DNA from: JSC-12 sp033764965
GTDB taxonomy: Bacteria; Cyanobacteriota; Cyanobacteriia; Leptolyngbyales; Leptolyngbyaceae
Direction: 5' to 3'
Assembly: GCA_033764965.1 (NCBI GenBank)
Contig: JANRIN010000081.1
Coordinates: forward strand, 1-64,000
Length of the DNA stretch: 64,000 nucleotides
The translations under genes were made by a program, and so were the position numbers. The notes under the pieces are model-generated. The model worked only from the letters and a program-made list of their open reading frames with translations. It did not search any database and was not told the origin of the DNA. This document shows, piece after piece, positions 56,392-64,000 of this stretch (its first letter is position 1; each line of letters opens with the position of its first letter).

Positions 56392-56890
56392 TCACTCGTC
56401 TTCCACTCGGAAATCATCATCGACTCCTTCATGCGTTTGATTCTCGATGTACGCCATCACTACCTCATCCGTCGCATTCCCGCTGCCACAGCAGAAAGAT
56501 CCTCTTGCCCAAATATGCCGCCCCCAAACTTATTTTTTAACAAGGAAAATTCGCAACAGCTTGTACGCACTTTTGCCTTTGAGCCATTGTACCAACCGAC
56601 TGATGGTCACTTGAGGGAGAATCGAGACTAATAGATGAACGTGGGCTTTGGAGACGTGCCCTTTCATAATCGTCACATCGTGCTCCTGGCATACCTGCCG
56701 GATCAGGTCTCGTACTCGCAACCCGATATCTCCCACCAAAAGGCTTACGATACTTCGTCACCCATACCAAATGCAGGTGGATCTCAACCAGTATGCGCCC
56801 CTCGTCGATACTCTTTGCTCATATCCAAACTCTGGAGTGGGAGGCGCGCCTGCTGAAGCTGTCGCCTGAAGGCGGGGGTTTTAACCCACC
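56315..56890 (-). mobile_element. IS200/IS605-like element remnant
   Basis: The broken tnpA lies between terminal-type hairpins: GGGCT-GTA-AGCCC (56329-56341) at one end, and CGCC-TGAA-GGCG (56863-56874) with GGGTT-TT-AACCC (56876-56887) at the other. Hairpin ends instead of inverted repeats are characteristic of this family. Exact boundaries are not certain. Confidence 0.6.
56392..56822 (-). pseudogene. tnpA: Broken IS200-like transposase TnpA
   Basis: From ATG 56822 the frame reads MSKEYRRGAHTG then stops. After a shift it continues as EIHLHLVWVTKYRKPLVGDI, then HVSKAHVHLLVSILPQVT with the metal-binding His-X-His of Y1 transposases, then a stop at 56530. The remaining VWGRHIWARGSFCCGSGN to the end at 56392 is the family C-terminus. 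At least one frameshift and one nonsense mutation inactivate it. About 143 codons equal the intact length. Confidence 0.85.
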
Positions 56891-56904
56891 CAGAGTGAGA
56901 CAAT

Positions 56905-56958
56905 AAAAAACCTTCTTAGAAGAGTTTGCATGAATTTTGGTTGAGCGGAAGGTTTTTT
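56905..56958 (-). terminator. Possible terminator after the ydcF-like gene
   Basis: AAAAAACCTTC (56905-56915) and GAAGGTTTTTT (56948-56958) form an 11-base stem with a 32-base loop, ending in T runs in both directions. It lies about 40 bases beyond the stop of the minus-strand YdcF-like gene. The loop is long for a Rho-independent terminator, so this is tentative. Confidence 0.45.
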
Positions 56959-56998
56959 AGAAAACCAGTTCTTAGTCGTTGCTTTGGGTTAGCAACAT

Positions 56999-57706
56999 TT
57001 ATGAAATCTGGCATTTCCAAGTTGTTAGCTTTTCAATGATCTGAGGAGCGGGATGCTTCAACTCATGGGCCGTTCGTTCTTTGAAGCGTCCTGTTAAATG
57101 ATATTTAGCAAGTGCTGCGTACTCTCTCAAAATCAACTTCATCCGCTTGGCAGCACTCCAATTGAGTGGTAATGAACTTGAATGAGGAATGACTGTAAAA
57201 CCAAAGCTGCGGAACATGAGTAGAGATCGCAGCATATGAGGGGAATCAGTCACTAACAGAATTTTCCGAACGTTTTGGGGGCGTAAAACAGCTTCCGTAA
57301 ACTGAGCATTCTCCTCGGTATTTTGTGAACAACGCTCACCACTCAATATTCGATCGGAGAGTCCATTCTCTTTCAGTCGATTAATTGTTTCCTGGGCATT
57401 TGACATACCGCTTACAAAGATGGAGGGCGATCGTCGGGCTTTCCAAAGTTTGTTCACAATTTCTACTTGCCCTTCGCGAAGTTCTTCACCACGACCTAGA
57501 ACCACAATGGCATCTACAGTGTCTCCTAAATCAGGTGGTAACGAAAAGACTAAACCCCAATGGGCTAGAGCGATCATTGGTGCGGACAGAACAAGCCAAA
57601 AAAATAGCACAATGCCCATCAGTGGATAGATGAAGCAACGTCGCCAGCGGCGATCGCAAAGCAGCCCAGTAATTCCTAAAACTGTTAGAAAAATTAGAAC
57701 TTCCAT
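56999..57706 (-). CDS. YdcF/SanA family (DUF218) membrane protein
   Basis: About 235 residues. Two N-terminal hydrophobic segments (about 1-15 and 27-50) precede a DUF218 domain: AIVVLGRGEELREG, SIFVSGMSNAQETI, SGERCSQNTEENAQFT and LLVTDSPHMLRSLLMF, the last two holding the conserved residues of the family (E. coli ElyC, SanA, YdcF). Members influence envelope and polysaccharide or peptidoglycan processes; the reaction is unknown. ATG 57706 is chosen (GTG 57763 would overlap wzc). It lies 28 bases after the kinase gene and is probably in its operon. Confidence 0.82.
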   Translation of the reverse strand: MEVLIFLTVLGITGLLCDRRWRRCFIYPLMGIVLFFWLVLSAPMIALAHWGLVFSLPPDLGDTVDAIVVLGRGEELREGQVEIVNKLWKARRSPSIFVSGMSNAQETINRLKENGLSDRILSGERCSQNTEENAQFTEAVLRPQNVRKILLVTDSPHMLRSLLMFRSFGFTVIPHSSSLPLNWSAAKRMKLILREYAALAKYHLTGRFKERTAHELKHPAPQIIEKLTTWKCQIS

Positions 57707-57734
57707 AGCCAAAATGATTTGAAAGTACACTAAT

Positions 57735-60011
57735 TTACAGGTCGTCCTCTGCTGAAGAGACACCTTTTACCGTAGATTTTTCATCCAATTCTGCAGATGG
57801 ATTGTAATAACGTTGATATGAGTCATAAGGAGTTGTTTTGTAGTCTTTAGAGCCATTCGCTACGATTCCTAAAACTGAAATGTTAAATTGCTTGAGTCCC
57901 TCCAATGTTTGCGCCAAGGTTGAACTCTTCACTTGACCTAAGCCTGCAACTATAACAATGCCATCTGTTTTGGGAGCAAATAATTTCGTATCCGCCAGAC
58001 CTACCAGGGGAGGAGTATCATAAATTACTAAATCGTATGTTTCTCTAAACTGTTCCATCAGCTTTTGCATCTTTTGCGATGAAAGCAGTTTACTTGGATT
58101 AGGTGGGATTTGCCCTGCTGTTAGCACAAATAGGCTATTTTCCAGGGGTGATTGTTGAATCACTTGTTCAACATCCAAATCTAAGGAAATTACATTGCTG
58201 AGTCCATAGGAATTCAGTAATCCCAGACGGTTGTGTAGTTGGGGTAAGCGAAGGTCTGTGTCTACCAGTAATACCCGTCGTCCCAGCGCAGCCGCCGTTT
58301 GGGCAAGGTAAACAGCAGTTGTTGATTTACCTTCGCCTGGTGTACAGGAGCTGATTACAAGAGAGCAGATTTGGGTATCAGAGTTTAGTAACTGGATGTT
58401 GACGTGCAGGGAACGAAACGCTTCTAAGAATGGAGAACTTGAATAATAAAGCTTTGTACCGTGGTTCAACCCAAACTTCTGACCAACCTGTTGAACGAAT
58501 CCAATAACATCTGCCACGGATGTCAATTTGCTTGCCACCGAATCAATTTTTTCAAGCCCCGAAAGCTCTGCATTGTAGGGAATAACACCCAAAATAGGCA
58601 GTCTGCTGGCATCTTTTACCTCTTCGGCTGAATGAAGAACATTGCTAAGTTTATCAAGCAGCAGGGCAACGCCCGTCCCTAGCAACAACCCCAGAATAAT
58701 ACCCAGTATGGTAGATCGCTTGGTACTGGCGGAGGAAGGAATTGGATCTGTTACAGGGGTTAAGATTTGCCAGGGAGCACGCTTTTGACCTGCATCAATA
58801 CGAAACGCCTCTCGTTTTGTCAAAAATTGGTTCAAGTTTTCTGTGGCAATTTTCAATTCTCGTTGAATATCCGTGTAACGTCGCGAGATCACGGACAGTT
58901 GTTTAATCTGCTGATTCAACTGGCGCTGCGTTTGTAAAAGAATTTGGTTTCGATACTCTAACTCCCGAATCTTACTGGCAACTTGTTCTTGAACCCGTTT
59001 GCCTTCTCGATTTAGCAATGGTTGTAAATTGTCTTCCTGTCCTTGAAGCCCTTCTATGACAGGAGAAACCTCACGAAAGCGGCTCTTCTTTTTGGCAATT
59101 TGACTTTCTACTTCCAATTGCTGGTCGAGCAATCCCTGGTAACGCTTGCTGTCTTGGAGGGCAGATGATGCTGTTGGTTCATCCTCCATTACCTTTGATA
59201 ATTGGTTGTTCAAATCAGCATAGAGGGCGCGGGCTTCGCTCAACTTAATCTGAGCATCAATTAACTGTTGTCCAACTGCATTGCTCTGGTCGGATAACAA
59301 CTTACTAGCTGACTCAGGATCAATTAAATTGAACTGCTGTCGAAAACTCTGTAGCTCATCTTGTAGGATTTCAACCCGTTTTTGCAGTTGAGGTAATTGA
59401 GTGTCAACAAAATCAATCCCTTGCTTAACATCTGATAACCGTTCTTCAAGGCTGTAGGCAATATAAGCGTTAGATGTTAGTTTTAAAACCGCCTTGACTT
59501 TTTCAGGATTTGGATCCTGAAAACTGACGCTCAAGATTTCAGTACTTGGAACTGGAGTAACTTTTAATCCGGCAGCAAGGGCATCGTAGGTAATGTCAGG
59601 ATATTTCGGTTGTAGCTGCTTAGCGATCGGAGACAGGATCTTAGGACTTTTTAGAAGTTGAAGTTTTGTTGCATCCAATCCTTTTTGTGCAGTTTCCTGA
59701 TTTTGCTCTTTACTACTTAGGGTTTGAGGTAAAGAAGAAATTACTTCTCCTTCGACGGTAATTGGTTTTGTCAAAATATCGAATCCTGCTTGATAAATGG
59801 GGGTGTTGGTTAGTGCTTTGAGCACTGCTGCAAAGGTTACAAGAGTCGTTACCCCTAAGATAATTGGAATCCTTCGACGCAAAGCTGAAACAACCTGCCC
59901 CAGATTCAAGCCGCCTTCGTCGTCTCCAGTCTTGGATAAAACAGATGGTGGCAGTAATTGAAAGCGCCTGCTGTCCTTTAATTCTGATCGCGAATATGGG
60001 TCACTTTGCAT
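57735..60011 (-). CDS. wzc: Wzc-like polysaccharide co-polymerase and tyrosine autokinase
   Basis: A 758-residue protein joining a Wzz-type chain-length domain (TM near 50, long coiled coil about 180-420, TM near 445) with a BY-kinase domain. Walker A is SCTPGEGKSTTAVY (near 555), Walker A' LLVDTDLRLP (near 579), Walker B DLVIYDTPP. The C-terminal Tyr cluster YDSYQRYY (729-736) is the autophosphorylation tail. It should control chain length and export through cyclic phosphorylation. Neither a Wza-type outer-membrane exporter nor a Wzb phosphatase is in the window. Confidence 0.93.
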   Translation of the reverse strand: MQSDPYSRSELKDSRRFQLLPPSVLSKTGDDEGGLNLGQVVSALRRRIPIILGVTTLVTFAAVLKALTNTPIYQAGFDILTKPITVEGEVISSLPQTLSSKEQNQETAQKGLDATKLQLLKSPKILSPIAKQLQPKYPDITYDALAAGLKVTPVPSTEILSVSFQDPNPEKVKAVLKLTSNAYIAYSLEERLSDVKQGIDFVDTQLPQLQKRVEILQDELQSFRQQFNLIDPESASKLLSDQSNAVGQQLIDAQIKLSEARALYADLNNQLSKVMEDEPTASSALQDSKRYQGLLDQQLEVESQIAKKKSRFREVSPVIEGLQGQEDNLQPLLNREGKRVQEQVASKIRELEYRNQILLQTQRQLNQQIKQLSVISRRYTDIQRELKIATENLNQFLTKREAFRIDAGQKRAPWQILTPVTDPIPSSASTKRSTILGIILGLLLGTGVALLLDKLSNVLHSAEEVKDASRLPILGVIPYNAELSGLEKIDSVASKLTSVADVIGFVQQVGQKFGLNHGTKLYYSSSPFLEAFRSLHVNIQLLNSDTQICSLVISSCTPGEGKSTTAVYLAQTAAALGRRVLLVDTDLRLPQLHNRLGLLNSYGLSNVISLDLDVEQVIQQSPLENSLFVLTAGQIPPNPSKLLSSQKMQKLMEQFRETYDLVIYDTPPLVGLADTKLFAPKTDGIVIVAGLGQVKSSTLAQTLEGLKQFNISVLGIVANGSKDYKTTPYDSYQRYYNPSAELDEKSTVKGVSSAEDDL

Positions 60012-60429
60012 AGCTGCTTCTACTACTTACGCCAAAAAAATCGTACGGAATAGAAAAAGAATAGCTCACAAAAAACGGAATCTGCTATATAAATTTTTCG
60101 AGCTATTTTAATTCTTGACGGCAACAAAAATTTGGAAGAGCGATCGCATTGCAAACCGATCTGTTACAAGAATGACAGAGTTATTGAAAAAAAGCACTCT
60201 ACTGGCTATGAGCAAGCAGTTGCACTGATTCGACTTCCTTGGCAAAGCCGTGTTTGATCGTGCATGAGATTAATGTGGGATAGATGGCAATGTCGTGCCA
60301 CCTCCGCGATCGCGACGTTAATCCTGCTCGCTGTATAGCTGTAGTTTTGAAACGACTATGCTGCCAAATCCAGTTGAAGTAACTTACCTTAGTCCAGGAC
60401 AAAACCTTGAAATAGTTGGAAGGAAAGGG
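60012..60429. other. Upstream region of wzc
   Basis: About 420 bases, AT-rich near the start codon. It likely carries the wzc promoter, but no confident -35/-10 pair can be chosen. Beyond about 60430 transposase remnants begin. Confidence 0.45.
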
Positions 60430-61290
60430 GTTTATGAAATAACCTTGAGATGGATTACGCTGTAGTTGCCCATACTGTGGTGCGAGTAATGGGGATTCCA
60501 GAGCCGTGGATGTTCAGTCTTGACAGCACGGAGTGGCAGTTGGGGGGCTGTGTGTTCAACATTTGACCTTGGGCATTGTGCATAAAGAGATTGCCTTTCC
60601 AGTCGTCTACTTACTGCTCGATAACCGGGGCAACTCGAGTGCCGATGAGCGCATTGACCTGATGCAAGGGTTTTTGTTCTATTCGGTGAGCGCAAAATTG
60701 CCGTTTTGACTACTAACCCCGAGTTCGTGGATAAAGACTGGTTAGGGTCATCGCCAACAAGCGAAGAACAGGGAAGAATAGTCAGTAAGTAAAAGTATTC
60801 AATTTATGGGAGGAGGCAGCAATGGGAGGGTAAAGGAACATCTTTGTTGCCGACTCCTCTTGTGGCGAAATCGAAACGCACTAATCGGAACCATGCTCAT
60901 CAATCTCAAGCTCCCAGTTTGGATAACAAGGTCATTTCCAATTGTGGCAGACTTGTATCATCGCCGCTGGCGCATTCGAGGAAGCCTTTTGTGTGGTAAA
61001 ACATTTACTTGGTCTTAGTTATCTCTGGACAGGCTCCATCAATGGTGTGAAGTTACGAATTTGGGCGACGAAGCCCTAGGAATGTGCATCCCCATGCAGA
61101 CTTCAGGAACTTGACTCAGCGTTGCTAGAGCGATTGGTCGAGAAGATTTAGCCATGAAATATGTATATACATATAATTAATCAGGCGTTATCAAGCCAAA
61201 ATTGCGATGTGGTGGATTTAACGGGAGTATCCATTCAGAAGCACAATCTGGAAAGTCAATATCGTCGAGAAAATGGCTGATTCTTAAGTA
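60430..61290 (+). pseudogene. Degenerate IS4-like transposase fragments
   Basis: Plus-strand pieces in changing frames: FSLDSTEWQLGGCVFN near 60515, DERIDLMQGF near 60650, and DLYHRRWRI with EAFCVVKHLLGLSYLWTGS near 60950-61035, then WAT. The order Asp-block followed by Y-X-RW-I-E-E is that of IS4-type DDE transposases. Many stops, frameshifts and missing segments exist, and the two halves may come from different elements. A perfect 16-base palindrome ATATGTATATACATAT (61159-61174) lies in the debris. Confidence 0.7.
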
Positions 61291-61334
61291 AAGGGTTAAG
61301 CGTCTGGACTCAAAAGCGCGAACGACCAGCACGG

Positions 61335-62372
61335 CTATTTTGACAGTTGTAAATCGCCAGTCGTTAATCGGTAATCTCGTGGGGTTTGACCTGTCCAGCG
61401 CTTGAATGCCCGATGAAACGCACTGGGTTCAGAAAAACCCAGCAGGAATGCCACATCATGAATGGAAGTGTGGGGTTGCTGAAGATGGCGCACTGCCAGG
61501 TCTTTACGGGTGCTATCCAAAATCTGCTGATAGGAGGTGCCTTCCGCTTGTAGCGATCGCTGAAGATGGCGGACACTCACCATCAAACGCTGGGCCACCG
61601 TTTCGACCGCAGGTACTTCTCCCCGCAGCAATTGCGTAATCTCGCGTGTCACTTGATAGGTGCAGGTATCGGTCTGATTCAGGTCTGCCAGCATGGACTG
61701 AGCGTGTTGCTCAAAGATTGCTAGGAGTGAAGCATTGGCAGAAATCACTCTCCAATCCAGGCAAGCCGCCTCTAGCACCATGCGATTGTGAGGCTGCGAG
61801 AACCGGATAGACGTGCCAAAAATGCGTTGATGCTCTGAGATATCTACCGGGCAAGCATATTGAAAACTCACTGTCAGAGGTCGTAGTGCTTGCCCTGTTA
61901 ACGTTTTGGCTACTGTAAGCAAGGCTGACATGGTAACCTCAATCGGCTGTCGAGGATCTTCCAGCAAATAGTTTTTCACCTCACTCACAATTTCCCAATC
62001 GCACACTACCTCTCCTTGCAACGGGGTCACGTGCAGCGAAACTCCTTGACTAAACAGGCTCATATAGCGAGAGAGCTTGTCAAGCACCTGCCCAAACGTC
62101 TGACAGTTAAACAGCACATAGCCAACCATACCCAATGCCGCCAGGTTGAACCGTTCACCGATATGCAGCCCAATGTTGCGATCGCCGGTCTGCTCGATGA
62201 TGGCGTGCCAAAGTGCCCGACTCGTCTCTCCAGAAACACGGCTATCGGGCTGGTCTAGCAGAGCAGGGTCAAGCTCGATCGCCCGACACAACTGCTGTGG
62301 GTCAAGCCCTTGAGCCGCTGCATAATGCAGAGAGTTGCGAATCAGCGCGATCGAGAAAGTTGCCTCTTTCAT
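61335..62372 (-). CDS. AraC family transcriptional regulator (ArgR/OruR-type)
   Basis: About 345 residues. The N-terminal Arabinose_bd-like domain (about 10-200; MVGYVLFNCQTFGQVLDKL) binds an effector. The C-terminal double HTH (about 245-340) has VSVRHLQRSLQAEGTSYQQIL and VAFLLGFSEPSAFHRAFKRWTG, both classic AraC blocks. ATG 62372 with AAGGA just ahead is taken; nine extra residues upstream are unlikely. Divergent from the cupin gene, which is a probable target. Confidence 0.92.
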   Translation of the reverse strand: MKEATFSIALIRNSLHYAAAQGLDPQQLCRAIELDPALLDQPDSRVSGETSRALWHAIIEQTGDRNIGLHIGERFNLAALGMVGYVLFNCQTFGQVLDKLSRYMSLFSQGVSLHVTPLQGEVVCDWEIVSEVKNYLLEDPRQPIEVTMSALLTVAKTLTGQALRPLTVSFQYACPVDISEHQRIFGTSIRFSQPHNRMVLEAACLDWRVISANASLLAIFEQHAQSMLADLNQTDTCTYQVTREITQLLRGEVPAVETVAQRLMVSVRHLQRSLQAEGTSYQQILDSTRKDLAVRHLQQPHTSIHDVAFLLGFSEPSAFHRAFKRWTGQTPRDYRLTTGDLQLSK

Positions 62373-62522
62373 ACAGTCCTTGAATACAGCAACGAACAAT
62401 GACAGTTTGGGTCAATTCTATGGCGCAGTCGGTCAACGTCCGCTGAAATCCACGGAATATCTTTAAGGTGTGAGTCAAACGACTCCACGCCCATCAACAG
62501 AAGCAACTCAGAGGTTTGAATC

Positions 62523-63104
62523 ATGATCGTAACCGCTTTCTCCAGCTCGGACGAGTCATCGTTTGAAACCATCACCAACCCAGTGACTGGTGATCGCATG
62601 ACAATTCTGCATTCGGCTCAAACTAATGACGGAGCTTACGCCAAATTTCAGTTTGACCTGCCACCTGGAGCCAAAGGTAGTCCGCTCCACTACCACACCC
62701 GCATGAGTGAAACCTTCACTGTGCTTCAGGGGTGTTTAGAGATGGAAGTGGGGCGAAAGGGAAATGTCCGGATGCTTCGAGCCGGTGAGCGGTTGGAAGT
62801 GCCACCGGGAGTACCCCATAGTTTCCGCAATCCCTCAAACGAATGGGTCACATTCACCAGCGAAAACCGACCTGCCACTGGATTTGATCGGTTTATTCGC
62901 GGCATGTTTGGGCTGGCGATCGACGGCAAGGTGAACCCTGAAGGAATGCCCACGAATTTACTTCAATTTGCCCTGTTGATCCAACAAGCAGACCTGGTTC
63001 TGGTCGGTCCACCACGAGTTTTGCAAATGTTGCTGATTGGTGGTTTAGCACAGCTTGGACGACTGATTGGAGTAGAGCGATCGTTGCTCAAGTATTGGCG
63101 CTAA
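62523..63104 (+). CDS. Cupin-domain protein
   Basis: A 193-residue single-domain cupin. Motif 1 appears as GSPLHYHTRMSETFTVLQG (metal-ligand His/His/Glu) and motif 2 as PPGVPHSFRNP. A C-terminal extension (about 125-193) is helical and hydrophobic in part. Function unknown; such proteins often bind a small molecule or quench a quinone-like substrate. First gene of a forward set with a small membrane protein and a DUF1772 protein, under likely control of the divergent AraC regulator. Confidence 0.87.
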   Translation: MIVTAFSSSDESSFETITNPVTGDRMTILHSAQTNDGAYAKFQFDLPPGAKGSPLHYHTRMSETFTVLQGCLEMEVGRKGNVRMLRAGERLEVPPGVPHSFRNPSNEWVTFTSENRPATGFDRFIRGMFGLAIDGKVNPEGMPTNLLQFALLIQQADLVLVGPPRVLQMLLIGGLAQLGRLIGVERSLLKYWR

Positions 63105-63145
63105 CTCCACTCCCTCTCCGTAATCTACAGTCTGGAAGGACGACC

Positions 63146-63316
63146 ATGACAACTCCTCATCAACCTAACAAACTAATGACTTTCGCAACCGCGATCTCGT
63201 TAGTCGGCAGTTTACTGATTCAAAGCGCAGATCACTTGCAGCCAAGGCGCTTCGTCGTTGGGGTAGCCAATAATGGATTGCAAAGCACCATTTTCAAAGT
63301 TCTAACCAAGTTCTAA
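63146..63316 (+). CDS. Small hydrophobic protein, possibly membrane-inserted
   Basis: A 56-residue protein. GGAAGG lies six bases before ATG 63146, a good ribosome site. One hydrophobic segment (TFATAISLVGSLLIQSA, about 12-28) suggests membrane association. The 14-base gap to the DUF1772 gene and the 41-base gap from the cupin gene suit an operon. No family is recognised. Confidence 0.55.
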   Translation: MTTPHQPNKLMTFATAISLVGSLLIQSADHLQPRRFVVGVANNGLQSTIFKVLTKF

Positions 63317-63330
63317 GGGATTGAGAAATC

Positions 63331-63798
63331 ATGTTGTTGATTATAGTGCAAACGGTTAGCCTGACTATCGCTGGCTTAATGGTCGGGAATGAACTTGCGG
63401 TGAGTGCCTTTGTGCATTCTCAAATTGCTCAACTGGATGACAAAACTCATGTCACTGCGGCTCAAGCCCTTGCTCGTGTTTACGGTGCTGTTATGCCATT
63501 CTGGTATGCTCTGACGCTGATCTTGACGATCACGATCGCCGTTCTGTTGCGTCAGACTGAAACTTCTTTCATGCTGGCAGCTATATCAGCCGTTCTCTGG
63601 CTGGTCGCGATTCTGTTTACCGTGACTCGATTAGTGCCCATCAACAATCAAGTCAGCCATTGGGATTTAGAGAACCTACCAAACAATTGGCGGCAATTCA
63701 GAAAGCAGTGGGACACCTTGCATCGAATTCGAGTGTTGATTCTGATAGTAGCGCTGATTTGTTTGACGATCGCCTGTCTCACAGCATTGTCTAACTAA
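63331..63798 (+). CDS. DUF1772 (anthrone oxygenase-like) membrane protein
   Basis: A 155-residue protein with four hydrophobic helices. The block RLVPINNQVSHWDLENLPNN and the following QWDTLHRIRVLIL are the DUF1772 signature; fungal relatives are anthrone oxygenases. With the cupin and AraC neighbours it may detoxify or modify a small aromatic compound. That role is inferred from the family only. Confidence 0.85.
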   Translation: MLLIIVQTVSLTIAGLMVGNELAVSAFVHSQIAQLDDKTHVTAAQALARVYGAVMPFWYALTLILTITIAVLLRQTETSFMLAAISAVLWLVAILFTVTRLVPINNQVSHWDLENLPNNWRQFRKQWDTLHRIRVLILIVALICLTIACLTALSN

Positions 63799-63803
63799 AA
63801 CAA

Positions 63804-64000
63804 TCACTGGATTATTGACAACACAAACATCATACTGAAATAAAAATTGAGCTTGGCAATCGCATGGTCTAAGGTGCGTTCAAAGTCTTGACCTCTTACA
63901 CCGTTCCATCCAGGCATTAGAACGCTCCATCATCCAGCGAGTCGGGACTGGAACAAAACCTGATTTGCCTTATAGCACTTTTTCGCTTGGGTTGGGCTTG
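63804..64000 (-). pseudogene. IS5-like transposase C-terminus with frameshift
   Basis: Minus strand from the right edge: GFVPVPTRWMMERSNAWMERC, then after a frame change DFERTLDHAIAKLNFYFSMM and a stop at 63804. This equals the RRWVVERT-W-RC / FERT-D-A end of IS5-family transposases. The gene continues beyond the window. A stop near the edge and the frameshift make it inactive. Confidence 0.75.

Noticed and set aside
61159..61174. 16-base AT palindrome as an operator
   Set aside because: Lies inside decayed transposase sequence and is a simple alternating AT-rich sequence.

Overview
The window reads as chromosomal DNA of a cyanobacterium, most likely a filamentous or Leptolyngbya-like form. 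The HIP1 octamer GCGATCGC and its core CGATCG recur throughout. Heptameric G/C-rich short tandem repeats sit inside and between genes. Gene content is cyanobacterial: cobN, a Ser-Lys amidase pair with PEP-CTERM tails, Wzc-type capsule machinery and many decayed insertion sequences. Species cannot be fixed from sequence alone.

Region 1 (1-12.2 kb) is mostly housekeeping. It holds a cobN running off the left edge, an MFS exporter, a CNNM/CorC-type protein, two small exported proteins, a tRNA with CAT anticodon, pyrE, a DUF4333-like lipoprotein, larC with a histidine-rich arm, and a YciO/Sua5 protein. Region 2 (12.2-18.8 kb) has two divergently transcribed exported amidases with PEP-CTERM tails, flanked by broken transposase genes of ISKra4-like and IS630-like type.

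Region 3 (19.3-60 kb) is a very large exopolysaccharide/capsule locus. Forward genes 19.3-23.8 kb supply a WecG/TagA glycosyltransferase, gmd and fcl (GDP-fucose) and another glycosyltransferase. Reverse genes 23.8-38.2 kb supply a Wzy-like polymerase, many glycosyltransferases, a GT39-like membrane protein, a PglK-like ABC flippase, a truncated FkbM methyltransferase and a collapsed GT2-GtrA gene. After a second GT39-like gene and an SGNH/Calx-beta/FG-GAP protein, reverse genes 41.9-55.8 kb form a tightly spaced, often ATGA-overlapping series. It contains a flippase-like membrane protein, GNAT, lipase, acyltransferase, a stand-alone AMP ligase, an ACP, an SDR, a deacetylase, a methyltransferase, an FAD oxidoreductase, and a WbpE/WbpB/WbpD-like set for a 3-acetamido sugar. 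A GT2 follows, then a YdcF-like protein and a full-length Wzc-type tyrosine autokinase (57.0-60.0 kb). Together they can make nucleotide sugars, assemble and decorate a repeat unit, flip it, polymerise it and control chain export. No outer-membrane Wza, initiating sugar-phosphate transferase or exosortase is in the window.

Region 4 (60.4-64 kb) has decayed IS4-like remnants, an AraC-type regulator divergent from a cupin gene, a small membrane protein, a DUF1772 protein and the tail of an IS5-like transposase at the right edge. The capsule locus is thus bordered on both sides by decayed mobile elements.
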